From Hyphomicrobiales bacterium (GTDB lineage Bacteria > Pseudomonadota > Alphaproteobacteria > Rhizobiales > Rhizobiaceae), in NCBI GenBank assembly GCA_900471815.1, contig UICE01000002.1, forward strand, positions 124,001-188,000: a stretch of DNA of 64,000 bases. The letters run 5' to 3'. Shown here piece after piece: positions 35,519 to 44,748 of the stretch (position 1 is the stretch's first letter; each line of letters starts with the position of its first letter). The notes beneath the pieces are model-generated. The model did not search any database. It saw only the letters and a list, made by a program, of their open reading frames with translations, and was not told where the DNA came from. The position numbers and the translations under genes are program-made.

Positions 35519-37593
35519 TCGAACCAGCAAAACAAGCGACTAACCTCGAACGGGACGACCCCGATTTCGACATGGCGGAAAACACTGACGAAACGGCCAG
35601 AGTGGCCAATGAACCGGTGCGGAAAGTTGCGGCGCTGATTAGCGCTATCGAATGGGATTCGGCAATTGTCAGCGACGGCAATAGTGGCGCCGATGTCATT
35701 GCCGAACTTGTCAAACGCCTGCCCAACAAACCTGGCGTCTATCGCATGTTCAATGAAGCAGGCGACGTGCTTTATGTTGGCAAAGCACACAGTCTGAAAA
35801 AACGCGTTTCAAACTATGCACGTGGACAGGGCCACAATAATCGCATTGCGCGCATGATCCGCGAAACCATGAAAATGGAGTTCGTGGTTACCCGTACCGA
35901 GACGGAAGCCCTGCTGCTGGAAGCGAATCTTATCAAGCGCTTGCGTCCGCGCTTTAACGTGCTGATGCGCGATGACAAGTCGTTTCCCTATATTTTGCTG
36001 ACAGCGCCAAAACCGGGAGAGCGGCGCATTGCCCCCGGCATTTTCAAGCATCGCGGTGCGCGGTCGAGCAAGGGAGACTATTTCGGCCCATTCGCTTCTG
36101 CCGGTGCAGTGGGCAGAACAATCACCGCGCTACAGCGTGCCTTTCTGCTGCGCACTTGCACGGATTCATTTTATGAGAACCGCACGCGCCCCTGCCTGCT
36201 CTACCAGATCAAGCGTTGCTCTGGCCCTTGTACCGGCGAAATTGACGAGCGCGATTATGATGAGCTCGTTGCCGAGACGAAGGCGTTTCTTTCGGGCAAG
36301 AGTCAGGCGGTGAAGACGCATCTTTCAAATGCGATGCGGGATGCCTCTGCTGATCTCGATTTTGAGCGTGCTGCCATCTATCGGGACAGGCTTTCGGCCC
36401 TATCCCATGTGCAATCCCATTCAGACATCAATCCGCAAGGTGTCGAGGAAGCAGATGTCTTTGCGATCTACCAGGATGGCGGCGTCACCTGCATTCAAGT
36501 GTTCTTTTTCCGCACCGGGCAAAACTGGGGTAATCGCGCTTATTACCCCAAGGCGGATTCATCCTTGTCTGGTGCCGAAGTTCTGGGGGCATTCCTGTCG
36601 CAGTTCTATGATGACAAGCCCTGCCCTTCAATGATCCTGCTTTCCGAAGTAGTGGAGGATCAGGAATTACTGGGAGTTGCGCTGACAGCCAAATCCGAAC
36701 GCAAGGTCACGATCCTTGTTCCACAACGCGGCGAAAAGAAAGATCTGGTCGAGCATGCCTTGAGCAATGCGCGAGAAGCTCTAGGGCGGCAATTGGCAGA
36801 AACATCGTCGCAATCGCGCTTGCTCAAAGGTGTAGCGGAGACATTCGGACTGGAAAAGACGCCGCGCCGCATCGAGGTCTATGATAATTCCCACATTATG
36901 GGCACCAACGCGATAGGCGCCATGATTGTTGCCGGACCCGAGGGTTTCGTCAAAAACCAGTACCGGAAATTCAATATCCGCTCGACAGATATTACGCCCG
37001 GCGATGATTTCGGCATGATGCGTGAAGTGATTGAGCGCCGCTTCAGCCGATTGGTCAAAGAACATGGCACGCCTGAAAACAAGGATATGCCGGCACAAGA
37101 TGTCGAAATCGATGAATTCGATGATGATTCAGATGCCTTCCCGGCTTGGCCCGATATTATTCTCATCGACGGCGGGCAAGGTCAGATGAGCGCGGTGCGA
37201 GGTATCCTCAACGAAATGGGTCTTACCGACAAGGTCACTGCCATTGGTGTCGCGAAGGGCGTGGACCGCGATGCGGGCCGCGAGCGCTTCTTCATGGAAG
37301 GCAAACCAGCCTTTACCCTGCCCCCGCGCGATCCGGTGCTATATTTCCTCCAGCGGCTGCGTGACGAGGCCCACCGATTCGCGATTGGCACGCACAGAGC
37401 GAAGCGAAAAAAAGAGATGATAAAGAACCCGCTCGACGAAATTGCAGGCATCGGACCATCACGCAAACGCGCGCTGCTGCATCAATTTGGTACTGCCAAG
37501 GCCGTTTCCCGGGCTGCTGTCGAAGATTTGATGAAGGTCGACGGTATATCTGAAGCGATGGCTATTACAATTCGCGATCATTTCCGTACATAG
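35515..37593 (+). CDS. uvrC: excinuclease ABC subunit C
   Basis: UvrC makes both incisions around DNA lesions bound by UvrB. The GIY-YIG nuclease domain starts at GVYRMF (residue 74) with [19 protein letters not shown]. The UVR domain follows (about residues 270-310), then the RNase H-like nuclease domain ([15 protein letters not shown]), and C-terminal helix-hairpin-helix motifs ([17 protein letters not shown]). The length is 692 residues, with an unusual ~65-residue hydrophilic N-terminal extension before the GIY domain. Such extensions occur in other Rhizobiales. It is translationally coupled to the SDR gene. Confidence 0.97.
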   Translation: MIEPAKQATNLERDDPDFDMAENTDETARVANEPVRKVAALISAIEWDSAIVSDGNSGADVIAELVKRLPNKPGVYRMFNEAGDVLYVGKAHSLKKRVSNYARGQGHNNRIARMIRETMKMEFVVTRTETEALLLEANLIKRLRPRFNVLMRDDKSFPYILLTAPKPGERRIAPGIFKHRGARSSKGDYFGPFASAGAVGRTITALQRAFLLRTCTDSFYENRTRPCLLYQIKRCSGPCTGEIDERDYDELVAETKAFLSGKSQAVKTHLSNAMRDASADLDFERAAIYRDRLSALSHVQSHSDINPQGVEEADVFAIYQDGGVTCIQVFFFRTGQNWGNRAYYPKADSSLSGAEVLGAFLSQFYDDKPCPSMILLSEVVEDQELLGVALTAKSERKVTILVPQRGEKKDLVEHALSNAREALGRQLAETSSQSRLLKGVAETFGLEKTPRRIEVYDNSHIMGTNAIGAMIVAGPEGFVKNQYRKFNIRSTDITPGDDFGMMREVIERRFSRLVKEHGTPENKDMPAQDVEIDEFDDDSDAFPAWPDIILIDGGQGQMSAVRGILNEMGLTDKVTAIGVAKGVDRDAGRERFFMEGKPAFTLPPRDPVLYFLQRLRDEAHRFAIGTHRAKRKKEMIKNPLDEIAGIGPSRKRALLHQFGTAKAVSRAAVEDLMKVDGISEAMAITIRDHFRT

Positions 37594-37719
37594 GAAGGAA
37601 ACTGGTCGGAGCGAACTTTGCTCTGCTATCAGACATAATTGCGCCTGACTTGGCCATGATGAGCTTGACGTAAGGTGCTTAAGTCCCTTTGATCGGTAAT
37701 GATTTGAATGGTTGGAAAT

Positions 37720-38304
37720 ATGCCCAAGAACAACGCCTACTCACTACCGAATATCCTGACCTATGCCCGTATTATTGCTGTGCCGCTGGTTGTCCTGTGC
37801 TTTTTCATTGAAGGAAGCCTGCAATCAAGCGATACAGCCCGTTGGGCCGCGCTTGCCATATTCATCATTGCCAGCGTTACCGATTTTTTTGACGGCTATC
37901 TGGCGCGCATCTGGAAGCAAACATCAACAATAGGCCGCATGCTTGATCCTATCGCTGATAAGTTGCTCGTCTCCGCTTGCCTGCTTCTTTTGGCAGCAGA
38001 TCAAACTATCGCCGGTTGGACACTCTGGGCCGCGATTATTATTCTTTGCCGCGAAATTCTGGTCTCTGGCCTGCGTGAATATCTGGCAGAGCTTAAAGTC
38101 AGCGTGCCTGTGAGCCGTCTGGCAAAATGGAAAACCACGATTCAGATGGTCGCGGTGGCTTTTCTCCTTGCGGGCCCGGCTGGCGACAAGATCGTGCCAA
38201 TCATCACAATTCTTGGTATCGTGCTCTTGTGGAGTGCCGCACTGATAACTCTCTATACCGGCTGGGATTATTTCCGCGCTGGCCTGAAACATGTGGTGGA
38301 TTGA
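37720..38304 (+). CDS. pgsA: CDP-diacylglycerol-glycerol-3-phosphate 3-phosphatidyltransferase
   Basis: This integral membrane enzyme makes phosphatidylglycerophosphate. The CDP-alcohol phosphotransferase motif is complete: D-FFD-G-YL-AR-x8-G-xxx-D-xxx-D (TDFFDGYLARIWKQTSTIGR, then MLDPIADKL). It has about five membrane segments. The start is ATG 37720 (MPKNNAYSLPNI), with ATG 37708 four codons earlier as an alternative. It is followed after 3 bp by moaD, giving the usual uvrC-pgsA-moaD-moaE order in Rhizobiales. Confidence 0.95.
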   Translation: MPKNNAYSLPNILTYARIIAVPLVVLCFFIEGSLQSSDTARWAALAIFIIASVTDFFDGYLARIWKQTSTIGRMLDPIADKLLVSACLLLLAADQTIAGWTLWAAIIILCREILVSGLREYLAELKVSVPVSRLAKWKTTIQMVAVAFLLAGPAGDKIVPIITILGIVLLWSAALITLYTGWDYFRAGLKHVVD

Positions 38305-38307
38305 TCA

Positions 38308-38562
38308 ATGACCAAACTCGTCTATTTCGCATGGGTGCGTGAGCGGATCGGAAAAGGCGAGGAAGTGATTGAGCTTGACCCGGCAATTGTCACAGTCAGC
38401 GATTTACTGGCTCATTTGAAAACCCGCGGCGAAGAATATGCCGCGGCTCTCGAATATGAGAATGTGATCCGCGTTGCCATCAATCAGGAACATGTGGAAC
38501 ACGACGCTTTTGTAAAAGGAGCAACCGAAATCGCCCTGTTCCCGCCGATGACCGGGGGATGA
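38308..38562 (+). CDS. moaD: molybdopterin synthase sulfur-carrier subunit
   Basis: MoaD carries sulfur as a C-terminal thiocarboxylate to precursor Z. It is an 84-residue ubiquitin-fold protein ending in the required Gly-Gly (PPMTGG). The start ATG lies 3 bp after pgsA, and its stop is 1 bp before the moaE ATG. The product probably supplies molybdopterin for enzymes such as the one at 27476-29584. Confidence 0.96.
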   Translation: MTKLVYFAWVRERIGKGEEVIELDPAIVTVSDLLAHLKTRGEEYAAALEYENVIRVAINQEHVEHDAFVKGATEIALFPPMTGG

Positions 38563-38563
38563 T

Positions 38564-39034
38564 ATGGGCGCGGTGCAGCCACGGATCATAGTTCAGCGTG
38601 ACGATTTCGATATCGCCGCTGAGATGAGCCAGATTTCCGGACAGAACCGGAATATAGGCGCTGTGGTAACATTCAGCGGTCTTTGCCGCGACGAAGCTGG
38701 AACGCTGGCGGCGCTTGAGATTGAACATTATCCCGGCATGGCGGAAGCAGAAATGACCCGCGTTGCAGCCGAAGTGCTGGACCGCTGGACACTTACCGGC
38801 CTCACAATCATTCATCGTTTCGGGTTGATCAAACCCGGAGAGAACATTGTTCTTGTCATGGCAGCATCAATCCATCGCGAGGCGGCATTCAATGCCGCTT
38901 CATTCCTGATGGATTATCTGAAGAACACAGCCCCGTTTTGGAAAAAAGAACATTTGAATACGGGCGAAGAACGCGGCTGGGTCGAAGCCAAGACCAAGGA
39001 TCAGGACGCATTCAAACGTTGGCACAGCCTGTGA
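38564..39034 (+). CDS. moaE: molybdopterin synthase catalytic subunit
   Basis: MoaE inserts two sulfurs into precursor Z, forming molybdopterin, with MoaD. The 156-residue protein shows GAVVTFSGLCRD, IEHYPGMAEAEM, IIHRFGLIKPGENIVLVM and the active-site lysine region NTAPFWKKEHL. It is directly linked to moaD. The stop codon (TGA at 39032-39034) overlaps a GTG that could open a 26-codon membrane peptide. Confidence 0.96.
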   Translation: MGAVQPRIIVQRDDFDIAAEMSQISGQNRNIGAVVTFSGLCRDEAGTLAALEIEHYPGMAEAEMTRVAAEVLDRWTLTGLTIIHRFGLIKPGENIVLVMAASIHREAAFNAASFLMDYLKNTAPFWKKEHLNTGEERGWVEAKTKDQDAFKRWHSL

Positions 39035-39111
39035 ACCGGCTCGCAACAGGTTCGCTGATTGTGGGGTTTATCGCAGTGTTGGTGCTGGTTATCCTGTCAA
39101 TCGTGGCATAA
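39031..39111 (+). CDS. candidate 26-residue membrane peptide coupled to moaE
   Basis: GTG at 39031 overlaps the moaE stop in the GTGA arrangement. The 26-codon frame encodes VNRLATGSLIVGF followed by a continuous hydrophobic run to IVA. It is nearly all a single membrane span with a positively charged N-terminus. It ends 4 bp before the terminator palindrome, so it would be the last cistron of uvrC-pgsA-moaDE. Too short for family recognition; conservation across species would decide it. Confidence 0.4.
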   Translation: MNRLATGSLIVGFIAVLVLVILSIVA

Positions 39112-39115
39112 GGCC

Positions 39116-39148
39116 AATAAAAAAGCCGGGCGAACCCGGCTTTTTATT
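39116..39148. terminator. bidirectional terminator between moaE and ndk
   Basis: A near-perfect palindrome AATAAAAAAGCCGGG/CCCGGCTTTTTATT with a CGAA tetraloop and T runs in both directions. Confidence 0.92.
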
Positions 39149-39164
39149 CATCAGCTTTTAAGAA

Positions 39165-39587
39165 TCAGCCGACAATTTCTGTACCGGAGAACCAGTAAGC
39201 AATCTCTTCTGCAGCTGTTTCAGGTGCATCGGAACCATGTACCGAGTTTTCACCGATCGAAAGGGCGAAAGTCTTGCGGATTGTGCCTTCGTCAGCATTG
39301 GCTGGATTGGTGGCGCCCATGACTTCGCGGTTGCGCAGGATGGCGTTTTCGCCTTCAAGAACCTGAACGATGGTTGGAGCGGAAGACATGAATTCTACCA
39401 GTTCGCCAAAGAAAGGGCGATCCTTGTGCACTGCGTAGAAGCCTTCAGCTTCGCGGCGGCTCATCCAGACGCGCTTGGAAGCGATAACACGAAGACCGGC
39501 TTCCTCAAGCTTGGCGGTGATGGCGCCAGTGAGGTTGCGGCGTGTCGCGTCGGGCTTGATCATCGAGAAAGTGCGTTCAATTGCCAT
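39165..39587 (-). CDS. ndk: nucleoside diphosphate kinase
   Basis: Ndk balances NTP and dNTP pools by transferring the ATP gamma phosphate through a phosphohistidine. The active-site histidine is H117 in [10 protein letters not shown]. The N-terminus [11 protein letters not shown] and [14 protein letters not shown] are family signatures. The length of 140 residues is standard. It is monocistronic, convergent with the moa operon across a shared terminator. Confidence 0.98.
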   Translation of the reverse strand: MAIERTFSMIKPDATRRNLTGAITAKLEEAGLRVIASKRVWMSRREAEGFYAVHKDRPFFGELVEFMSSAPTIVQVLEGENAILRNREVMGATNPANADEGTIRKTFALSIGENSVHGSDAPETAAEEIAYWFSGTEIVG

Positions 39588-39704
39588 GGAAATGAAACCT
39601 TGTCATTTTGGGGAGATTGGATGGCGGGTCTATAGCGGCAGGCAGTGCGTTTGCCAAGAGACCTTTTACCCGATGCGCTTGAATGCCCCTCCTGAACTGC
39701 CCTC

Positions 39705-40397
39705 TTATGCCGCAGCCAATACCTTACGGGCTATGCCGCCATGCAGATCGAGACACCGCTCGAACCAGTCTGCAACTGGGTCTCCCTCATCAAACAGCTC
39801 GTAAGGCGTCAACACTCTTGCCCATTGGAATGCGCCGAAAATAATGTAGTCGCCAAAGAGCGGCGTTTCACCGCCAATGAATGGCTGCGAGAGCAGCATC
39901 TTGCGGATCGGAGCCAGGCTTTTGGTAAATGCGTCGCGCTTACTATCGCGATCAGCGGCGACATCTTCAAGCTTGCGGCCAAAAATCTGTTCGCGGCTTT
40001 CGCGAAAATAAGCCTGGTTTGGTGTGTCCAGCACATCGTGTACCGGCATCAGCACGACCAGATTGAGGAAGGGATGCAGGATCATTTGCGAATACCCCTC
40101 GACAAAACGAGCCATGGCGCGGCCGCCCTCGCCTTTGAAAAGTGAAGGACGGTCCGGATAATGATCCTCCAAATAGAGCGCGATGTCGAATGAATCAGCA
40201 ACGAGCTTCTCGCCATCCCTTACCACCGGGACCTTGGCGGAATAGCCGTTTTCAAGTTTCGGAATATCAATAAAAGAGACCGCATTCCTGTCAAATGGCA
40301 GGCCTTTATGAGCGAGTGACATCACTGTCTTCCAACAATGAGGACTAAATGGGCGGCTCTTGTCAGTACCGACAAGCTCGTGCAGAACAATTCCCAT
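39705..40397 (-). CDS. glutathione S-transferase family protein
   Basis: A 230-residue GST with a beta-etherase-like N-terminus (MGIVLHELVGTDKSRPFSPHCWKTVM), VPVVRDGEKLVADSFDIALYLEDHYP for glutathione contact, and a long helical C-terminal domain (about 95-230). This layout is closer to LigE/LigF-like GSTs than to the one at 32947-33543. The substrate is unknown. It is divergent from the DinB-fold gene, with 65 bp between the two starts. Confidence 0.88.
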   Translation of the reverse strand: MGIVLHELVGTDKSRPFSPHCWKTVMSLAHKGLPFDRNAVSFIDIPKLENGYSAKVPVVRDGEKLVADSFDIALYLEDHYPDRPSLFKGEGGRAMARFVEGYSQMILHPFLNLVVLMPVHDVLDTPNQAYFRESREQIFGRKLEDVAADRDSKRDAFTKSLAPIRKMLLSQPFIGGETPLFGDYIIFGAFQWARVLTPYELFDEGDPVADWFERCLDLHGGIARKVLAAA

Positions 40398-40462
40398 GGC
40401 AAATTACCTCGCTCGATATAATATGTCAGCAATACTGACTCTTGTAATGGAGAAGTCAACGG

Positions 40463-40975
40463 ATGGAACAGCATTTTCAGATGCTGGCGGCATATAACCG
40501 CTGGGTAAACGAGCGGCTCTATATGGCAGTGGCCGAGCTGGAGGACGAGGAATATCGCCGTGACATGGGCGCTTTTTTTGGCTCGTTGCACAGGACGCTA
40601 AACCACCTGCTGGTGACTGACCGCATCTGGATGTTTCGCTTTAGCGGCGAAGGGGATGCTCCCAAGGCTCTCGATGCGATACTCTTTGACAGGTTCAATG
40701 AGCTGAAAGCGGCGCGTGAACAGGAAGATGCCCGCATTTTAAACTGGGTACGGAGCTTGGACAGCAAGGCAATCGCCTCTCGTTTCACCTATACGACCGT
40801 GAGTGACATGCGCACCATCAGCCAACGGCTGGCACCAGCTCTGGCGCATCTGTTTAATCACCAAACCCACCATCGCGGTCAGGCTCACGGTATTTTGACG
40901 AGTCTTGGAAAGACCTTGCCTTCGTTTGATCTCGCTCAATTTCAAAGGACTGAAGAAGGTAGGCCTTATTCTTGA
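40463..40975 (+). CDS. DinB-fold metalloprotein
   Basis: A 170-residue four-helix DinB/YfiT-like protein. The metal-binding histidine triad is visible: a first histidine in LHRTLNHLLVTDRIWM (residues 42-57) and two in FNHQTHHRGQAHGIL (about 130-145). The family includes thiol S-transferases (bacillithiol or glutathione dependent) and hydrolases. In a glutathione-using proteobacterium the role is unclear. The name DinB here is the fold family, not DNA polymerase IV. Confidence 0.9.
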   Translation: MEQHFQMLAAYNRWVNERLYMAVAELEDEEYRRDMGAFFGSLHRTLNHLLVTDRIWMFRFSGEGDAPKALDAILFDRFNELKAAREQEDARILNWVRSLDSKAIASRFTYTTVSDMRTISQRLAPALAHLFNHQTHHRGQAHGILTSLGKTLPSFDLAQFQRTEEGRPYS

Positions 40976-41020
40976 ACTCTTCCTTCAAACTATTGAAAAT
41001 CTTTGCAAGAACGCAATAGC

Positions 41021-41150
41021 GCCCTTCGACAAACTCAGGATGAGGAAGGTGGTGGGTTGCAGGCATCAAGAATTGCAGCTTCAGTGATATTATTGCGGAG
41101 CATCAACCTTCGTCATGGTGAGCCATCCTGAACTTGTCGAAGGGCGAACC
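41021..41150. repeat. palindromic intergenic repeat (Bru-RS-like)
   Basis: The left arm starts GCCCTTCGACAAACTCAGGA (41021-41040). The right arm ends CTTGTCGAAGGGCGAACC (41133-41150). Outer arms pair over about 21 bases with two mismatches. Inner parts (GAGGAAGGTGGTGGG near 41043 and CATCAACCTTCGTC near 41101) pair imperfectly, so the ~130-bp element could fold as one long hairpin. It lies between the DinB-fold and ABC-F genes. The core resembles the Bru-RS palindromes recalled from Brucella; a fragment of the same arm is at 32811-32828. Confidence 0.75.
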
Positions 41151-41228
41151 CCGCATAGCAGCCGTGCAATCTGACTTTTAAACACGAATACCTTGCGGAA
41201 ATGAGATTTCCCGTGCAAAAGCGCGGCC

Positions 41229-43124
41229 ATGCTTATTCTCGACGATATATCCGTGCGGATGGCCGGCCGTTTGCTGATCGATCACGCCAGTCTCAACCTG
41301 CCATCCGGCACAAAAGCCGGGCTTGTGGGCCGCAATGGTGCGGGCAAATCCACACTGTTCAAGGTCATCACGGGCGAACTTCACGCTGAAACCGGCGATT
41401 TCTTCCTGCCGAAGAATATCCGTATCGGTCAGGTGGCGCAGGAAGCGCCCGGCACAGAAGATTCATTGATTGAAATCGTGCTTGCTGCCGACAAGGAACG
41501 TACGGAACTGCTAGCGGAGGCGGAGACTGCAACCGATCCGCATCGTATTGCCGATATTCACATCCGACTGGCCGACATTGACGCGCATTCGGCTGAAGCC
41601 CGCGCCGGAGCAATTCTTTCTGGCCTCGGCTTTGATGCGGAAGCGCAAAAACGACCGGCATCGTCTTTTTCGGGCGGTTGGCGCATGCGCGTTGCCCTGG
41701 CGGCGGTGCTGTTTGCTGAGCCGGATCTTCTGCTGCTCGACGAGCCAACCAACTATCTCGATCTGGAAGGCACCTTATGGCTGGAAGATTATGTGCGCCG
41801 TTATCCGCATACCGTCATCCTCATCAGCCATGACCGCGACCTTTTGAACTCCGCCGTCAACTCCATCATCCATCTGGATCAGACCAAGCTGACACTTTGG
41901 CAGGGCAATTACGATCAGTTCGAACGTCTGCGTTCGGAAGCGCTGGAATTGCAGCAGAAGGCGCGTACCAAGCAGGAAGCCCACCGCAAGCACATGGAAG
42001 CCTTTGTGGAGCGTTTTCGCGCCAAGGCGTCCAAGGCCAAGCAGGCGCAATCACGCTTGAAAGCCTTGCAGAAGCTCAAACCGATTTCCGCGCACATTGA
42101 GGATCATGTGATGCCATTCCATTTTCCGGAACCGGAAAAGGTCGTGGCCTCTCCTATTATCGCGATTGAAAGCGGTGAAGTCGGCTATACGCCGGGCAAA
42201 CCCATTCTCAAGCATTTGAACCTCCGCATCGATGCGGATGACCGCATTGCGCTGCTCGGGTCGAATGGCAATGGTAAGTCCACGCTTGCCAAGCTGATCA
42301 GTGGCCGCCTACCTTTGCAAAAAGGCAAGATCACGGTTGCTTCGAACCTGAAAATTTCCTTCTTTGCCCAACATCAGCTGGACGATCTCGTACCGGAAGA
42401 CAATGCCATCGAGCATGTCCGCAAGCTAATGCCGGATGCACCAGAAGCGAAGGTGCGCGCGCGCGTCTCGCGCATGGGTCTTGCTACGGTCAAGATGAAT
42501 ACGGCGGCGAAAGACCTCTCTGGTGGTGAAAAAGCCCGACTTTTGATGGGACTTGCGACGTTTGAAGGGCCAAATCTGCTGATCCTCGACGAACCGACCA
42601 ACCACCTTGATATAGACAGCCGCGAAGCTTTGATGCACGCGCTAAACGAGTTCGACGGCGCTGTCATCCTGATTGCCCATGATCGCCACCTGATCGAAGC
42701 GACAATGGACCGGCTGTGGTTGGTGCGCGATGGCGCAGTTGCGCCTTACGATGGCGATCTTGATGCTTACCGCTCACTGGTTCTGGCTGATGCCAAGGCC
42801 GAGCGCTCGGGCAACAAGATCGTGGTCGAAGAAGGCCAGAAGCTCAGCAAAGCAGAACAGCGGAAGCTGGCTGCCCAAAAGCGCGAGGCATTAAAGCCGT
42901 TGCAGAAAAAGATTCAGGAAGCCGAAGCACAGGTTCAGCGCTTCCAGAAGAAGATCGACTCGCTGCAAGTCCAACTCGCGGACCCGATCATCTATTCCCG
43001 CGAACCTGCAAAGGCGACGCAGATCGGCAAAGAGATTGGCTATGCCAAATCTTCACTGGCGCGTGCCGAGGAAGAATGGCTGGCGCTCTCCAGCGAATAT
43101 GAAGAGGCCATGGCTGATTTATAA
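41229..43124 (+). CDS. ABC-F family ATPase (translation factor-like)
   Basis: A 631-residue soluble protein with two ABC ATPase domains in tandem and no membrane segment. Domain 1 has GRNGAGKST (34-42), FSGGW and LLLLDEPTNYLD. The inter-domain P-site tRNA-interaction-type linker is rich in K, R and A (about 235-280). Domain 2 has GSNGNGKST, LSGGEKAR and LLILDEPTNHLD. A C-terminal coiled-coil (about 540-630, LQKKIQEAEAQVQRFQKKI) follows, as in Uup/YheS. ABC-F proteins act on the ribosome; Uup/YheS-type roles are housekeeping rather than resistance. Confidence 0.94.
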   Translation: MLILDDISVRMAGRLLIDHASLNLPSGTKAGLVGRNGAGKSTLFKVITGELHAETGDFFLPKNIRIGQVAQEAPGTEDSLIEIVLAADKERTELLAEAETATDPHRIADIHIRLADIDAHSAEARAGAILSGLGFDAEAQKRPASSFSGGWRMRVALAAVLFAEPDLLLLDEPTNYLDLEGTLWLEDYVRRYPHTVILISHDRDLLNSAVNSIIHLDQTKLTLWQGNYDQFERLRSEALELQQKARTKQEAHRKHMEAFVERFRAKASKAKQAQSRLKALQKLKPISAHIEDHVMPFHFPEPEKVVASPIIAIESGEVGYTPGKPILKHLNLRIDADDRIALLGSNGNGKSTLAKLISGRLPLQKGKITVASNLKISFFAQHQLDDLVPEDNAIEHVRKLMPDAPEAKVRARVSRMGLATVKMNTAAKDLSGGEKARLLMGLATFEGPNLLILDEPTNHLDIDSREALMHALNEFDGAVILIAHDRHLIEATMDRLWLVRDGAVAPYDGDLDAYRSLVLADAKAERSGNKIVVEEGQKLSKAEQRKLAAQKREALKPLQKKIQEAEAQVQRFQKKIDSLQVQLADPIIYSREPAKATQIGKEIGYAKSSLARAEEEWLALSSEYEEAMADL

Positions 43125-43139
43125 TTAAGAACATCGCAA

Positions 43140-43174
43140 GAGAGGGAACGTGCAGGTCGAAACCGTCCCCTCTC
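43140..43174 (+). terminator. probable terminator after the ABC-F gene
   Basis: GAGAGGG...CCCCTCTC arms with a ~19-nt loop, followed by CTGGATTTTTC. The stem is interrupted by one mismatch. It lies between the convergent ABC-F and MFS genes. Confidence 0.55.
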
Positions 43175-43224
43175 CTGGATTTTTCAGAGTTTCAGGGCCA
43201 AGACCCTAGCCCTCCGAAAGTCGG

Positions 43225-44655
43225 TCAAAGCTTGGGCACATCGATTGCAAGCATTGTCTTTTTGCGCAGCGGCAAAGCATAGCCGGCCAGCAGTGCGCCG
43301 AGGCCGATAATCGTCGATACGGCGAAAATGATTATCGATGCATGCCGTAAGGCATCGGGCGTCGTTGCGAGCGGATAGCCGACAGCATTTGCAGCCAGTC
43401 CCGCTATGGCGGCCCCAATCGCATAGCCGGCAGATTGCAGGGTTGGCAGCAAGGCAGAAGCTCGATCACGCTCGCCGCTCTTGGCAGCTTCCATCACCGT
43501 TTGGCTGAGGAAGCCCCAGCTTATGCCAAAGCCCGTGCCGATCAATATTTGCCCGAGCATGACCACCAGAGGTTCGTCCAGCGAGAAACCAAAGACGATG
43601 ATCGCAAGACCGCTGACGAGCAGCGTTGGTCCAAGGCGGATCATCCAGGCACGGCGGCGCGGATCCTGAATATTTGCAACAAGAATGGCAAAAAGGCTCC
43701 ATGCAATTGCAAAAGTTGCGCTGAAAGCACCAGCTTTGGTTGGACCATAACCCCAAAGGTTTTGCAGGGTCATAACCAGATAGACCGAGGTGGAAGCTTG
43801 CGCGACCGGCATAAGCAGCACAATCCAAAGGCCAATGCCAACCGTGGAATTGAGCGAAAAGGCATCTGACGGAAAGAGTGGTGTGTCGCTGCGACGATCA
43901 ATTAGGATGACCGAGGCAAGGACTATGGCTGCACCGGCCACGAAAAGCACTTCCATGGGCACGCTCTGCATGATGCTGGCTAACGCAACGAGCATGATAC
44001 CGGCACCGATGGCGGATAGGCGAAAAAATGGTACGCTTAATCGCTGTATCTCGCCGGAAAAGCGCGGAACGATGCGGAATGTCAATGCGATGAAGATCAG
44101 CCCCAAGGGAACATTGATGAGGAAGGCTGCGCGCCACGAAAGATGCTCGGTCAGCATGCCGGACACCAACGGACCACCGAATGCCGCAATAGCCCAAACG
44201 ACCGCTTCAGCACCAAACACTTTGGCGACAAGCCGGGACGGAAAGAGTTCCGGGATCAGCGCGTAACAGGTGGCAGCAATAATGCCCTCGCCTACGCCCT
44301 GAAGGGCCCGGCCTATCAGGACTTCGGTCATGGATGAGGCAAAGGCCGCAATCAATGTACCAGCCAAAAATACCAGGGCCGAACCGACAAGCGCGGTACG
44401 AGAGCCGAAGCGGGCTTTCAGCAAGGCACCGCTGGCGCCGCCGACAATAGAAAACACCAGATAAAGGGTAAATGCCCAGGATATCAGCTCAATACCGCCA
44501 ATTTCGCCCACGGCAGTGGGAAGCGATGTCGACACCAGAAAACCGTTAAAGGCGAAAAGGGCAACGCCCAGACAAAGTGTCGTTGTGGCTGCCGAATAGT
44601 CGGCGGTTAGCAGTTCCGACCAGCGGGCATCGCTGGGTTGAGCATGGTCACTCAT
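43225..44655 (-). CDS. MFS exporter, DHA2-like (multidrug)
   Basis: A 476-residue major facilitator with about fourteen hydrophobic segments, as in the EmrB/QacA (DHA2) group. Motif A-like GALLKARFGSRTAL lies at about 76-89. The GRALQGVGEGIIAATCYALIPELF segment near 114-137 and motif C GGPLVSGMLTEHLSWRAAFLINVPLG near 160-185 are strong matches to drug:H+ antiporters. The likely role is efflux of toxic compounds. It is divergent from a transcription factor across 93 bp containing an inverted repeat, suggesting local regulation. Confidence 0.9.
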   Translation of the reverse strand: MSDHAQPSDARWSELLTADYSAATTTLCLGVALFAFNGFLVSTSLPTAVGEIGGIELISWAFTLYLVFSIVGGASGALLKARFGSRTALVGSALVFLAGTLIAAFASSMTEVLIGRALQGVGEGIIAATCYALIPELFPSRLVAKVFGAEAVVWAIAAFGGPLVSGMLTEHLSWRAAFLINVPLGLIFIALTFRIVPRFSGEIQRLSVPFFRLSAIGAGIMLVALASIMQSVPMEVLFVAGAAIVLASVILIDRRSDTPLFPSDAFSLNSTVGIGLWIVLLMPVAQASTSVYLVMTLQNLWGYGPTKAGAFSATFAIAWSLFAILVANIQDPRRRAWMIRLGPTLLVSGLAIIVFGFSLDEPLVVMLGQILIGTGFGISWGFLSQTVMEAAKSGERDRASALLPTLQSAGYAIGAAIAGLAANAVGYPLATTPDALRHASIIIFAVSTIIGLGALLAGYALPLRKKTMLAIDVPKL

Positions 44656-44676
44656 GGCATTTCCTCAATTTAATTA

Positions 44677-44708
44677 GTTTTATGTTTTTATATTCCGCTT
44701 TATAAAAC
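44677..44708. promoter_or_regulatory. candidate operator between MFS exporter and regulator genes
   Basis: The inverted repeat GTTTTAT (44677-44683) and ATAAAAC (44702-44708), seven of seven bases, with an 18-bp spacer. It is centred in the 93-bp AT-rich divergent promoter region. Position and symmetry suit a dimeric winged-helix regulator; this is an inference. Confidence 0.45.
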
Positions 44709-44748
44709 AAGCAATAGCTTTTTTAATTTTTATGCCTATATTGGCACC

